From: Apricaphanius iberus
Taxonomy: Eukaryota; Chordata; Actinopteri; Cyprinodontiformes; Aphaniidae
Assembly: GCA_028564705.1 (NCBI GenBank)
Contig: JAPXFQ010001945.1
Coordinates: 186,001 to 250,000 of the forward strand
Length of the DNA stretch: 64,000 bases
Direction: 5' to 3'
Shown: piece by piece, positions 35,445 through 47,035 of the stretch
Layout: the number at the start of each line of letters is the position of its first letter
Numbering within the stretch: the stretch's first letter is position 1
Translations under genes and position numbers: made by a program
Notes under the pieces: model-generated
What the model was told of the DNA's origin: nothing
Databases searched by the model: none
The model's input: only the letters and a program-made list of their open reading frames with translations

Positions 35445-36519
35445 TGTTCTCAGAAAAAATACTTTTTCTTTTACCCTTTAGGTTCAACTTCTTTGCCAGA
35501 GTTTCCGTACAGAAAGTACCCGAACTTCCAGGATCCAAAAAAGCATATGTCTGGACAATTTTATTACTCTTTTTGCTCTTTACTTGAACTGCAACAATGG
35601 AAAACACAGAATCATCTTCATTACCGGCCCCAATATGACCACAAGTTTGAGTTGTAGCAGTTGCAATACTGACATGAGTGTTATCTTTGGTTTGTTCTGC
35701 AGATGTAACGTTATCCCATCTTTCTATATGCAGGACTCCAGGATGCTTTTGATGGCACACATTACATTCCAAACGACTGTTACAAGTTTTGCTGGTGTGA
35801 CCCATTTTCAAACAACCAAAGCAAATCCCCTTGGCTTTGATGAAATTGATTTTGTCCCTATGCACCTTTGCTTTAAATTGTGAACAGCTATCCAATAAAT
35901 GACTGCGTTGTTCACGAAACAAACAGCTGTGAATGACAGGGGTTTTGTTGTGTGCATGTTGGTATTTGACTTCTTTTACAGCAGTAACATTAGTGGCAAA
36001 AGTACTTTCTCTTTTTCTTTGCTTTGTGGAAGTGGAAACCCTTGAACTTGTCCCAGCCTGTAAGTCTTGAATGTTACCAAAATGTGGATCAGAAGCGATT
36101 TTCACCTGTTTTTCAATAAATGCAACAAGATCTGTAAACACTGCTCTTTGATCTGTTCGCTCTTGCAGCTCACAAGCAACAGCTCTCCATTTCTCCCTTA
36201 ATTTATAAGGAAGCTTCATGATGATGCTCCTCATACTCGATGGCAAATCCAACTCCTTCATGTGCACAATTTGCTCTGTTAAATTTGAGCATCCTCTAAG
36301 GAAGAGAGAAAATGACTGCAATGCCTTTACATCTTCACTCTTTATAGGAGGCCAGGAAAGAATCCGTTCCATATATGCAGAGGCGATTTTATGTTCATCT
36401 CCAAAATGTTCAGCCAAAAGACTTTTAGCTCTGCCATAACCCTGGTTTAGTGGTAAATGTTGGCAACTGTGAACCAAGTCTCTGGATTGCCCCCTTGTAT
36501 ATTGTTCAAGAAAGTGCAA
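35422..36519 (-). pseudogene. BEL gag C-terminal part, zinc knuckles and protease start
   Basis: A 365-codon open frame. Residues 1-140 match the gag-like domain of BEL elements. A CCHC knuckle lies at 233-246 (CFGCLKMGHTSKTC) and a second Cys/His cluster at 252-264 (CNVCHQKHPGVLH). The aspartic protease site is AFLDPGSS (Asp329). The frame runs out just after KKLNLKGK, where the pol frame should continue. The switch point is a run of six A (plus strand 35454-35459) and needs one base fewer. Either this is a slippage mutation or a programmed frameshift. Confidence 0.9.
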
Positions 36520-37125
36520 ACAATCACTCCAATTATCAGTTTTAGCTTCAATCCCATTTTCAAAGCTCTTATGAAAGATCTGTATTGAAGAGGATCTCCG
36601 TCAAAAACAGGGATATTCCTTGATGGGAGAACAGAGGACAGGTTTTGTTGAACTAAAAGTGCAGTGATGTCATTTTGCCTTTGCATTATGCTAACAATGT
36701 CATTCTGACTGTTCCCAGTCATAACGGGGGGTTGAGCCTGCACTGGTCTTGACTGAATTTGAGACACTGGCTGTGTCACTTGAGCTGAAGCATCCACTTT
36801 TATCAACATATTATTTATTGATTTTGGATTTTGGCTTTGTTTAGCCCTTACAACTGGTGGTTGAGGGTTTGCATCAAATCCTGCTCCTTGATCCTTGATC
36901 TTTTTTTCCTTGGAAACGAATGTTTCAGCATCGGGATTCAGTTGACACAATCCTTGTGCAGGCGACTTGTCAAAATAGGAATTCATTCCATCAGATTGCT
37001 TTGAGCCACACTGTGATGAATTAATTTCCAAAACATGGAGCTTTGCATTTGTTGCTGCCAACTCCGCTTCCAACACTAGTTGCTCCTTTTGTTTCCTCAG
37101 CTCTTCCTCTTGAGCTTCGATTAAA
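36447..37125 (-). pseudogene. BEL gag middle part
   Basis: From a coiled-coil-like segment (EEELRKQKEQLVLEAELAAT) through a Gln/Pro-rich linker to PVFDGDPLQYRSFIRALK, then a one-base indel near 36550 shifts the frame. The next frame (35422-36519) carries on with LEQYTRGQSRDLV. The open stretch to the left, down to 36447, is out-of-frame tail. Confidence 0.85.
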
Positions 37126-37165
37126 TGTTTTTTCTTTAATGCGGCGACGCATTAAAGAAAAAACA
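37126..37165. repeat. Perfect 18-bp hairpin inside gag
   Basis: TGTTTTTTCTTTAATGCG (37126-37143), a 4-base spacer GCGA, and the exact reverse complement (37148-37165). The inserted arm breaks the gag frame. It looks like a local inverted duplication from template switching. Confidence 0.92.
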
Positions 37166-37783
37166 CTCTAGAGCCGCATTCTCCGCCTCCGCTCTTATAC
37201 GTGCGGATACTGTTGAAGATGTCCGTGATTGCTGTGAGCACGCCACGGAGTTAGAGCGCACATTTATAACATTGGAAGCACTGTCTTCAGGATTTATTTC
37301 CTCAGAGTCTGCAACACTTTGATTCTCTAGAGGATCATTGTTTGGTTCATTATACGTGTAACCCATTTTTGTCAACCAAACCTTTGTTTTTTCAATAAAT
37401 TCACACAATTTTGCCACTTTAGCCTGGAAATAGCTTGTTTGTCTTACCATCTCTTCTTCTGGCAGATTCAAGCTCATTAAAGAATTTTGTAGCTCCACGG
37501 CACCTTGGTAGCATTTAATCAACTTGTCAAATTCAGCAGACACTGCTTCAATCTTTTCGTTTGATGCCATTAAACCAGATACATTTTCCATATACCTTGA
37601 CGCTTGTTTGCATTTCAAACTCCTTTTTTCTTGACATGTTTTAATGTAAAGACCCAGACCTTTTGGAGTAAACTTGACACCTCTTTTCTTTTCAGGCACT
37701 TGAATGTCACTTTGATTTTTAATATCAGACATTTTGGAATTATTCTTGAGTTCTTTTAAACATTCCACCACTGAACAACACAT
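37136..37783 (-). pseudogene. BEL gag N-terminal part
   Basis: 215 codons; probable start is the Met of MSDIKNQSD (about 37732). Helical and charged, with a segment RIRAEAENAAL that should run into the coiled coil of 36447-37125. It instead runs into an inverted duplication (37126-37165) and stops. Confidence 0.82.
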
Positions 37784-38249
37784 TGACCATACACTACAAG
37801 AAGCAAAGATTAGCAGTTACTGATCCTTTTCATCTTTCCATCAGAGCAAGCACATTTTCATTTATGTTTTTCCTAAATGAAAAGACGCTGACAGCTTGAA
37901 ATTTCGCAATCACGCAGCCGTTCCTGTGCGGCAACTTCAAACTTTATGATGACGTGTAGGCTACTCATTGAAACTCCAATAGTTCCGACCGTTTTCCACT
38001 ACGGTAATGCAGTATCTTCACGTACGAGTTTGAAAAATCTTTTTGACTTACTTGATCATCCAGCGGTAAATCATTTGTGTGGGCCTTGCCTGAAATGTGC
38101 GATGCGCCGTCAGTGATCCTTTACATCCCTCACGATCCAGTGAATCCTTTATCGTTCCTTTGATCCAAAGTCAGTTTATAATCCAATAGGTTCCAATAGA
38201 TCCATTAATGACTGTCCTTTCTTTTAATCCAAGGCTGGTTTTTTACTTA

Positions 38250-38599
38250 TATTGTGGCCATTCTTTCAACCAATGTCCAAAAAGAGCCACAGATGCACCA
38301 TGGACTAGTTCCGTACGCATGCGAAAAAAGAAGTCCGTTGTCCAAAGTAAATTCATTGAGTTTTTGGTTTATTTTCCTTCATTGCAAGCAAGACAAACAA
38401 TTCACAGTCTTCTCTTGCGCTGTGGTAAAAAACCTTACGCCCACCCAGGTGCATGCTTTTCCTCTACCTGACGCCCTATTTATCAGTTTTTTACCTTGGT
38501 TCATAACTAAACAAAACAAATAACTAAACTAAATAACAAAAGCCTTTTCTCCAAGCAAATATCAAAACGAATTATAAAGAGTGATCAATAGCTCCTACA
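38250..38599 (-). repeat. 5' LTR of the BEL/Pao element
   Basis: 350 bp, in direct orientation to 31039-31388. The sequence internal to it on the minus strand (TAAGTAAAAAACCAGCCTTG) should contain the tRNA primer site; I do not recognise which tRNA. Confidence 0.95.
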
Positions 38600-38604
38600 C
38601 CTAC

Positions 38605-40300
38605 ATTGTAAAGGGATCAGTTTTACCCTAAACTCTTTTTGGCTTAAATTCCGTCTTCCAATTTTTTAATTTTTTTTGTTGTTGTTGTAGTTTTTTGTTT
38701 GTTTCCTTTTTGTGTGTTGTAGTAGTAGTAGTAGTAGTAGTAATAACTTCAATCACAAAAAATTACAGCAGCAACAATTGTTTATTAAATACGTAAACAA
38801 AATGATATAATTTTTAACTGGCCAATGGGGGCCCCCAGAATGCACGTGGCCCCTAGGCTCAAGCCATATCTAGCCTGTGCATTCATCCGCGCCTGGGCTC
38901 AAAGAAACGTTTTTAATAGCGCTGACCCATACCAATATCGAATTGGAACAGATTGGATTCTAATCATGTATTCTAAATTATATCATCTAAATTGAATCGA
39001 TTTTTGACATTTAAATTTATATACAGCTGTAATAAACATCCAATAACTTAAGTACCTAAAGTTCAAAGGTCATGCACCTCAAAATTAAAATACAAAATAG
39101 TCGCATACTGTAGATCTGTAGCTCTTTAATAGTGGATATAATCTAGTAGGCCTATATATTGTATTGTAATTTAAAGTACAATATGAAACAAACAGGTCCT
39201 CAGATTACTGCTACTTAATTTATTACCAGGCAGGGTTATTATCTTTAACGAAAACAAACAAAATAACGAAAACTAGAAGTGAAAAACTGTAAACTGTAAT
39301 AAAAATAATTTAACAAAACGAAAACGAGCTGAATATGAGTGTTCACAAAACTAACTAAATTTAATTGAATTTATTGAGAATATGTGCTTAGTTTTTGCTA
39401 TATAAAGTGCCTCATAAAAATCAAAAGAATTATTTCTACATCACTCTCTGCCTACTGTGCACTGTCACCACAAACCGATGTGTTAATGTGTTGTCCCTTC
39501 TTGGCTGCACAAATCGCTTCGTTGAAAACAACAGAACGGGAAAGTTGGATCCAATCCCTTCGAACCCCCTCATTTCAAGGCAAATAAAATCAGTTTTTGC
39601 ATTGCAAGCCATCAGAAGAAGCGATTGAAAAGATGATTAAACAGTCTTCAGAAAAAAACTTACTGACAGGTGAGCTATGGCTGACAAACAAGCTAAAGTG
39701 ACGTGAGGTACAAACACCCTTAACCTTCACATAGATGAATTTGCAACGAATGACAGAGGCGTGGCTTGAAAATTAGACATACATTTTTTTTAAGTTCAAA
39801 CTGGGACATAATCCTGCAGAACAAACATTCAATTTAAAATTAATAAGTAAAAAATAAATGAACAAAACAGTGACCTATGCAGAATCTTTACTACTCAAAC
39901 TAACTGAAACAGTAGCAGGCCAACCTACTAACCTGGCATCAGCCAGATCTATGTGTAGTCCCACCCCGTGTTGACCCTATTCTAAATCTTGTGAGAATCC
40001 ATCTTTCAGAGCAATGTTACCAACCTACAGGAAAATAAAGACAAAATGGATTAGTCCAGTAGCACCTCAATGAGATGGAATAAAATTAGGACCATCTTTA
40101 CCCCTAAGATGATGCTGCGCACTCTGCGCTCCTCCCGTGACCTGTTGTCATTAAAATAGGTATAATCATTTCAGAAGAATAGTTAAAATAATTAAAAAAC
40201 TCCAAAATAAATCTCCCTCCAACCAGTGATACTGGAAATAAGTTTTACTAATAACACTTTTGTTTTATTACCAGTATCACAAAGATCCTGCAAGCAATGC
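38605..40300. other. Intergenic, weak repeats only
   Basis: An (AGT)n tract at 38719-38743, a GGGCCC-rich patch at 38826-38860 resembling 30860-30880, and an A-rich 'aacgaaaac' patch at 39245-39330 that recalls 42235-42400. An open frame at 39384-39628 has no recognisable domain. Confidence 0.4.
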
Positions 40301-40304
40301 CAAA

Positions 40305-40463
40305 TCTGGATGGCACACAACGAGGGCCTGGGCGGGGTTCAATCCCAAACTCCCAGATGAGAGTCATGTGCGCAAACAATTCAGCAAAAGTGATATCCCT
40401 GTGGCCAAGTAGCCAGGGCGCATGATCAGTCAGAATTCTGGAAACAGGATGCTCACACTGTCA
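40305..40463 (-). mobile_element. tRNA-derived SINE-like copy, reverse orientation
   Basis: The minus strand shows TGACAGTGTG, CTGACTGATCATGCGCCC, a decayed A box (TTGCTGAATTG) and a B box-like GGGATTGAACCCC. It matches 9604-9762 and 40921-41080. It faces the latter copy across the Gypsy relic. Confidence 0.7.
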
Positions 40464-40552
40464 AATCTAGGCCATGTCATCTTCAGCGAAGGGGATGTCT
40501 ACAGGCCAAAAGACGCCCAGATCAGGTTGAAAGGGCAAACCTCTCTCCCTAG

Positions 40553-40815
40553 GTTTTGGAGCTGTTTCGGCAGTGGAGTAAAGTGGTCCAGCTAGATTGC
40601 TTCTTATATCATCGCATAGAGCGGCCTGATGGAGGAAAGGATATCCATCAACTGTTCCTTCCAGATTCAACAAAAGAAGAGGTGAGAACACAGCTGGACC
40701 GGAGCCATGGACACTAGGGAGTGGAGAGGACCACTGAGCTCATCAGGCAGCGGTACTATTGGCCAGTGATGCACCAAGAGATAAGAGACTGGTGTCAGCG
40801 ATGTGATCCTTATAC
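40553..40815 (+). pseudogene. Ty3/Gypsy integrase N-terminal relic
   Basis: The plus-strand frame reads VLELFRQWSKVVQLDCF, PDGGKDIHQLFLPDS, then HGH-stop-GVERTTELIRQRY, YWPVMHQEIRDWCQRC. The HxxxxH...CxxC arrangement and YYWP are the zinc-binding domain of Ty3/Gypsy integrases. The stop (TAG at 40715-40717) replaces the Leu usual in HLG. Nothing of the catalytic core remains. Confidence 0.88.
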
Positions 40816-40920
40816 CCTCGTTTTTTTGCCAGGGTGATACTGGTAATAAGTCCATGGTTTCGAAATTGGTGACACCCTGTGCAGAGCATGAGGCTGAGCT
40901 TGTGATAACAGGGAGAGAGT

Positions 40921-41080
40921 TGTGACAGTGTGATGGTGCTGTCACTATAGCTCCGACTGATCATGCGCCCAGGCCACTTGGCCACAGGGATATTCCTTTG
41001 GCTGACTGGTTAGTGCACATGACTCTCACCGTAGAGTCGTAGGATTGAATCCTGCCCGGGCCATCGTTGTGTGCCTTGCC
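40921..41080 (+). mobile_element. tRNA-derived SINE-like copy
   Basis: Begins TGTGACAGTGTG; A box TGGCTGACTGG (40999-41009) is identical to the copy at 9682; B box-like GGATTGAATCC at 41042-41052; ends GTGCCTTGCC. Not an intact tRNA gene. Confidence 0.72.
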
Positions 41081-41224
41081 ATTGCTAACCAACACTGTAC
41101 TTGCAAATAATAGCAATGGGAGTAGGTGTATGTGTTGTGCGTGTTGCTGTGTTGATGGACAAAAAATTCCTATCTAGTTTCTGATTGTTGGTGGTTTTTA
41201 CTTGCTGTACAGCATTATCCCAAT

Positions 41225-41990
41225 GTTGGGTCTGAGCCATGAATATTGAAAGTAAGACAGTCGTATTACGAACAACCCGACATTTTCCTCAGCGCCCTCA
41301 GCGGCACGCCTCTCTACCTGTCGGTCACTCCATTCAACCAATGGGAGAGCTGTCCGTCTCTCTCTCTCCTTTGAATCAGCTGAGCACTGGAAAATCGGTC
41401 GCACTTATTGGTAGGATTGCCAATCCATCAAGACCGCTGCAGCTGTCTGCAGCCTGAATGGAGACTGATACAAGGAAAGGAGGGCGAAACACCCCACACC
41501 CGGCGTAAACACGTCCACGAAGCTTTGTTCTTTCTCTTCCAAACTCACTCCAGTGGGTGAAAGTTTGTGTAGCCTTTAGCGATAGCTACTCGTTAGCTTA
41601 GCATCATCTCTCGTCGAACAGGTTATGTAAGTAGGGTTTTATTTAGTTCTGTTTTTAGAATAAAGTGGCAACCTGAATCAAGCATCTGGCTTCTTTTAAT
41701 CTGAGTCTGTGTGTATTAATTATTGCAAAGAATCCACGTCCTTCAGATAGGGCCTTTCTGGTGTAATCATTAATAATTAATAATCATAAGTAAGATAATT
41801 GGTTGATAATCTTTTAAATAGATATAAGATCTTGTTTCTAGCCAAGAGGCTAGTGGTTCCCCGATTACATAATTTAAAGAATAATTGAAATACTTATTTA
41901 CAATTATTAATTTAATATTCTTAGCATAACCAGAGATACCATAACTTCATCAATTATTTTTAATTTTTAATTACCCAACACCAACATGTC
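41225..41990 (+). repeat. Possible LTR or promoter-like segment
   Basis: A GC-richer block with CCAATGGGAG (about 41337), then an AATAAA at about 41661 followed by an AT-rich part ending TAATTACCCAACACC. The arrangement (promoter-like, polyadenylation signal, terminal CA) recalls an LTR, possibly belonging to the Gypsy relic upstream. No partner LTR was found in the window. Confidence 0.3.
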
Positions 41991-41994
41991 AGTC

Positions 41995-43830
41995 AAGTCG
42001 TCTGCGTTGCTGTGGTCCGACTAGAGTCATATCAGCAAAGGTTGAGAGAAAGCACCAGAGTCCAATTTGAGATTACTTACCACTAGAATATGATCAAAAG
42101 CATCATTGTAGCTCGCCTTTTGTTTTGTTGCCACTCAAGTGTCATTGTTTTTATAGAAGTGTAGCACCTGCATTAGTTGTTGGGCCTTTTAATGAACAGG
42201 TGCTGTCATTGTGTTTTTAGTCTTGTCCCGAAAAGTTTAACGAAAATACCAAAACTGAAACTAATAAAAACTAAACTGAAACTAAGCATTTTAAAATACT
42301 ACACTACCTTACAAATAAAAAATAATTAAAAATAAAATAGAATTTAAAATCTGAAGTCAAAACTAATTAAAAACTAAAACTAATGAAAACTTTTAAACTA
42401 CTATTAAATTGTTACCAACTTTAGTGCTACTAATTCTGAAGATTGACGCCATTTATGACTCCCTGCAGCTAATAATTAGTCAATAAATCAACAACAACGT
42501 TAAATGAGTTGATTAGTCAGTGATTTTAATCCTGCCATTTTCTGCAGCAGCCCCTTCTGTTCTGAATTGAAGATCCCTACATAATCACAAACTCCCATAA
42601 ATTAAATTTCACTTCAAATGTAAATTTGATGAGTCAAAAACTCAAAATGTGATTATGTCTGATTAGTTCACCCCCATTAAGCCCCAATGAGAAAGTCTTA
42701 TCTGCATATGCTTTTAAATTGATAAATTAAGACACATGAAAAATACCTTTATTTAGAATTACTTCTAGAATAACCATAGGTATGCAGCTAGCATCTCATG
42801 GTTTCTATGGGGACTTGGTGCCATCAGGATGCATCTATTTACTGGAGTTCTTGCCCAGCGAGTCTCGTGTTCCAACCAGCTGGAAACTTCTAGAAAGTAA
42901 AACATTCACCATGCTGCAGTTTAACAGCCGTTGCACACTTATGCTCCCAACAAAATTTTAATCTGATTTGGACCATTTTCTTCTCAAAGACAAAATCTTT
43001 TTTTCTGTGGAAGAAGAGCAAAGGTAATTAAATTATGAGGATTAAACTTATAAGAACTTCGATTAAAAAAGTTATCTGAAGTTTGCGTAAGGCTGTTAAA
43101 TAACCGTTAGCTAGCAGAATGCTGTTAGCTTTTTTGTTTTCCCTTTAATGTATTATTCTTTATACATTTGTTATCACTAACTTTACTTAATGACATTTGC
43201 ATTGTTTTCTTACAGCGGTGTGATACCGTTAAATTAGGGTGACTAGATTTTCAAAACTAAAAAGCTGGACACCTAAATTTGACAAAAAATTAAAGGTTGA
43301 CATTTCCTCACTGGTGACTTATAACAGCTTGTTATTGTAGAAAGTGCAAAACTACTAAAACCTGAACATCTCTATTCAAAATAAGGACATTGTTTTGAAA
43401 TCTTTTTAGTGAAACATTTTTATCAAAACAATACTGTATTTTTAAAAGACTTTTGTCTGGGCAATATTAAAAGTTGCCATTTTGTGAACACACACCCAAA
43501 AAGTATTTAATGGATTTCAATCTGTTTAGAAACAAAACTAAATAACAGCATTAATGTTCTCCCCTAACAGCAACCCTTTAAGTGTATTTCATTTATGAGA
43601 GAGTATTTTTAAGTAGATTGGCTTGTCAATAAGCCTGGCATGAATCTCAGAGTAATTGTCCTCAAAGTTCACACGAGTAATAACTTTGTGATTGACATAC
43701 AAACCCAAAGACAATTACTGTTCTGTGCCATGAGACTAGTTAAAAATCAGGACGTTCGGGACAATATAATGGGTTTGTAAACATCCTTGGTGGCACGGGA
43801 GAGACTGCTCAAAATTGGGACTGTCCTAGG
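41995..43830. other. Intergenic, probably old repeats
   Basis: An A-rich 'aaactaaaac' stretch at 42240-42415. From about 43235 ('gggtgactagattttcaaaa') to 43830 ('aattgggactgtccta') the sequence looks like a dispersed repeat from memory, but I cannot name it. No gene seen. Confidence 0.35.
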
Positions 43831-43834
43831 TTAA

Positions 43835-45330
43835 CTAGGATGGCTGGGAGTATAGAGTATGTATGGGGCGTATGAATGAGTATACAGCGTCCTTTTTCGG
43901 GTGTTCTGTGTTGGTAAGAATGTGTGCGAGAATGTGGGCCCCCAGCCCCAGGCATCGAGCCAGGCGGCCTGGCTGGGTCCTGGTGCATTCCTGGGTGGGC
44001 GGGTGTGTCGGGCGGCCAGTGTTTCAGGCCGATCTCCTCGCTGGATTGACTGGGGCACCTCTTATGGGGGTGCCCGGGTTGAAAGGTACGTTGGTGCCGT
44101 TCGGTGGGTCGGTGGGGACTGTGTCTGTTGCCCGGGCCTCCTGCCGGTTCTTTGGGTTTTACTGCCTGCTCGGTTAATTTAGGGGGGCTGTCCGGCATTG
44201 GCTGGGCCCCTGGTCTCGGCGCTCTGTCTGAGGCGGGATCTGGACCCAGGGGCTGGTAGATCTGGATGTCCAGATGCTGGCTGGGTGCGTCCTGCGGAGG
44301 GCTTATGTGGCTTTTACTGTGGCTCCCTGGCGTGTGTGTGTGTGGGGGGGGTGGGGGGGTGGCTGGGTTGTTGGCGGTGGGGATTGGCCCGGGGTAGCGG
44401 TGGTGTGTATCTTCCGTCAGCCGGCTGCGGGTCCCTCCTGCCTTGCGGTGGCGGGGAACCCCTGTCGGCTGATCCCTGGTCAGGGCCCTGCTGGAGGACC
44501 ACGCCCTTGCGTAGCCGGTTTCTGGCGGAGCCCGTGGGCTCGTCCCTGCGACCTCCCGGGCCCCAGCATTGTGGCTGCTGGGTGTTCCCCTGGGGCTTCC
44601 ATCTGTTCCTCTCTTGGTGGGTGATCGGCCCTGCGCTGGTCTGCCTGTGGCTCCTGCGCTCTGTGGGTCTCTAGACGCGTGCATCTCCTACCTCCTTCAT
44701 GTCTGCGTCAACTCCTGTAGGACAAATTGACGGCTCCTTTAAATCAGCTATCAATCACTTGCATGGGGAAACCTTATTCACACCTGCGTGCTCACACACA
44801 CACAAATAGGTGTGGGGACATTGGTGAGGATGTACATATCTTGAGCTGATGTTATGGTCTTTAGTTAGTTTGTACCCAGAGCTTACCAGCAACATTAGTG
44901 TTGTATTCATTAATCCATTTTTGTGTCTAGTGAATGTATAATTCTTAGTTCATATTACTAGATCTGTTTTGATAGTGTTGTTTTGTTCTATTGGTTGTCT
45001 TTGTTTGTTTTGTTTTCCCAATTCTCTCACAGTCCAACACAGGTGGAGGACAGGGATGTTTTCTGGAGTACTTTGTTTGCCTCCCTATTTTGTATCGTCA
45101 GTTCTCTTCTTCATCTTCTTTATTTCTTCCTTCTTATCTCAATTTCGTGTCCATAACTTCAACAAATTAAACCCACAGTAATCACAAATAAAGATTTATC
45201 ATACAAATATATCAAGTAGAGTTTTATAGCATAGCTGTAATGCTCTGCTTGGGAAAGTAAATCTGTTGGGCTTTTACTTGGTACTCAGATACCAATTCTG
45301 AGTAGCAAACTGCTAGACAGGACACGTAAA
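43835..45330 (+). mobile_element. GC-rich retroelement 3' end, copy 2
   Basis: Matches the minus strand of 4160-5075 and is longer in the GC-rich part. Contains a G-run cluster at 44344-44390 (G8, G7, G3, G4 blocks after a GT tract) with G-quadruplex potential. It then has an ACAC tract, a CT-rich stretch, and ends 'gacaggacacgtaaaagaaaaaa'. The A-rich end places the RNA 3' end here. Open frames on either strand (43809-44684 minus, 44198-44674 plus) are Pro- or Gly-rich products of base composition. Confidence 0.6.
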
Positions 45331-45334
45331 AGAA

Positions 45335-47035
45335 AAAATACTTAACAAGAAACCATAATTTGACACTCAAGAAACTGACTAAGACATTAGTCTCTGATAT
45401 CAAAATTACTTTTGAGTTCTTAGTCTATGAATTTATATTGTTCAGCATTATCTAAAACCACTGATAAAATCTGTATGCAGTGTGAGACTGAAGGAAAATA
45501 AATATGGCAGTTTGGCAGTGACATGACTGAACTGAAAAACAGAAAGTAGGAAGCTTGATTATCTCCCTCTGTGGCTCGGCAGCTCCACTTGAGTCATTCT
45601 TTCCTCTGGCTGTGCTAGCAGGGCTGCAAAGAGCTGGAAACAAATAAGTGTGTTGCTTGAAGTAGTACCTGAGACTGACCACTGGCTGCCTCTCAGTCCC
45701 TTTTTTGCATCTTGTTATACAATTCTACACAATACTATAATATTTAAACATAGCAGTGAAATAGTATTTTTAGTTTCTTAGAAATGCTATTCAAACCTTC
45801 TCAGTTAAAATGTCAGATGTTAGTCATAGCAGCAGAAAACAGGATTTGGGATTTTATCAGTTTATGATGCTTCATGCAAACATTGTGTCACCTTCTGTCT
45901 GACAGTGTATTTGCCAGTTTAAGACAACTTAAACGATTAGCATGAGAAGATTGTCATCTGACAAAAAATGAAATTACATATTAAACGTATGAACAAATAC
46001 AATTATGCATGAATGATCCAACATCAACCTTAGCAAACCTCATAACTATTTCCCTTCAAAGCTGTTTTCCTTTAAATAGTAAAGGAAAACAGCTGAAAGG
46101 TAGTGGAAAGTTCCCCAACCAGACATTTTTCTTCCTGTTTCCACAGCTCTGTTACTCTAAAACAAAATGTGAACTTGTGTTGATTAAAAAACTTCTGGAT
46201 CCCCCTTTTCTGTTTTATTTTCAGCACAGAAGCTGGAAATCCACCTGGAAAAGTAATTACACCCCCATGTAAACTGATGACTTTTGTAAACTGATGGAAT
46301 ATTTGTAACAAAACATATTTTATTTTCTGGCAAGGAAAAAGCTTTTCTTCAACAGTGAAAGTAAAGAAAATTTACAGCGGTGATTTATATTTCCCTGCCT
46401 TTGAAATTACCACCCTACTTAAACTACCCAGATGTAGAAATCTCATGGTGTATTTAGGCTTTAAAGAACAAGTTATTTCATCCCCCATCAAAGTGAATTG
46501 GTGAAATAATAAATCAGCGGCCTATTTTAATAACAAGGGAGGCAATTTATGGATGAGTTTCTTTGTAGTTGTCTATTGAACTTTAAAATGAATGTGTGCT
46601 TTAATCAATTTCAGGTATTTAATTGTTTCATTGCAATGAGTGCTTATGTGTCAGCAGGTTTCCATTTCCTCTGGCAGCTACAGAGCCTGATGCTGGCTGT
46701 ATATTTCAGCCCACATGGTTAAGAGATTGTATTACAGTAGACAGTAAGAATGCTGTTTCAGAGCCATAATGTTGATCAAACGCCTTCTCTGGATCAGAGC
46801 CTACAGGGGTGGCTGTTTCCCCCAAACCATTCACTGCAGATTGATAAATGGAAAAATTCAGGAGATCCCATCTCATAAAAGCTATCAATAGGATATTTAT
46901 GAATTTTTCAAAAACTTCAAGAGCCGATGAAGAGGCTTAAGTAGAAGAGGTTTCTGTGTTTAACGTTAGATGCATATTAATGCAGCAGAGTGAACACATG
47001 CTAGACTATGAGATTTTGTCACCGCCCTTTGTCAC
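45335..47035. other. Intergenic with one perfect hairpin
   Basis: A perfect inverted repeat AGCTGTTTTCCTTTA at 46060-46074, loop AATAG, complement at 46080-46094. Nothing else recognised. The last part may hold the promoter of the gene at 47419. Confidence 0.45.

Larger units (their letters stand above)
31034..38604 (-). mobile_element. BEL/Pao LTR retrotransposon with 5-bp target duplication
   Basis: The element spans 31039-38599 (7,561 bp) on the minus strand, bounded by two 350-bp LTRs in direct orientation. CCTAC flanks it exactly at 31034-31038 and 38600-38604. The order on the minus strand is LTR, gag with zinc knuckles, aspartic protease, reverse transcriptase, RNase H, integrase, DUF5641-like C-terminal domain, LTR. 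This order and the protease/RT style (Peptidase A17 type) are those of BEL/Pao. The LTRs differ at about 5 of 350 positions, so the insertion is recent, yet the frame is broken at least three times by indels and once by a stop. No env-like frame was seen. Confidence 0.95.

Noticed and set aside
30860..38890. Larger transposon whose two ends (GGGGCCCCTAG-like at 30862 and GGCCCCTAGGC at 38849) flank the BEL element
   Set aside because: Similarity of the two patches is short and the orientation ambiguous; not enough to define terminal repeats.
43809..44684. 291-codon Pro-rich open frame on the minus strand (and shorter ones in 4739-5135)
   Set aside because: It is antisense to a retroelement 3' end that has an A-rich tail on the other strand. 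The homologous copy differs by indels without frame preservation, and the composition simply reflects GC-rich DNA.
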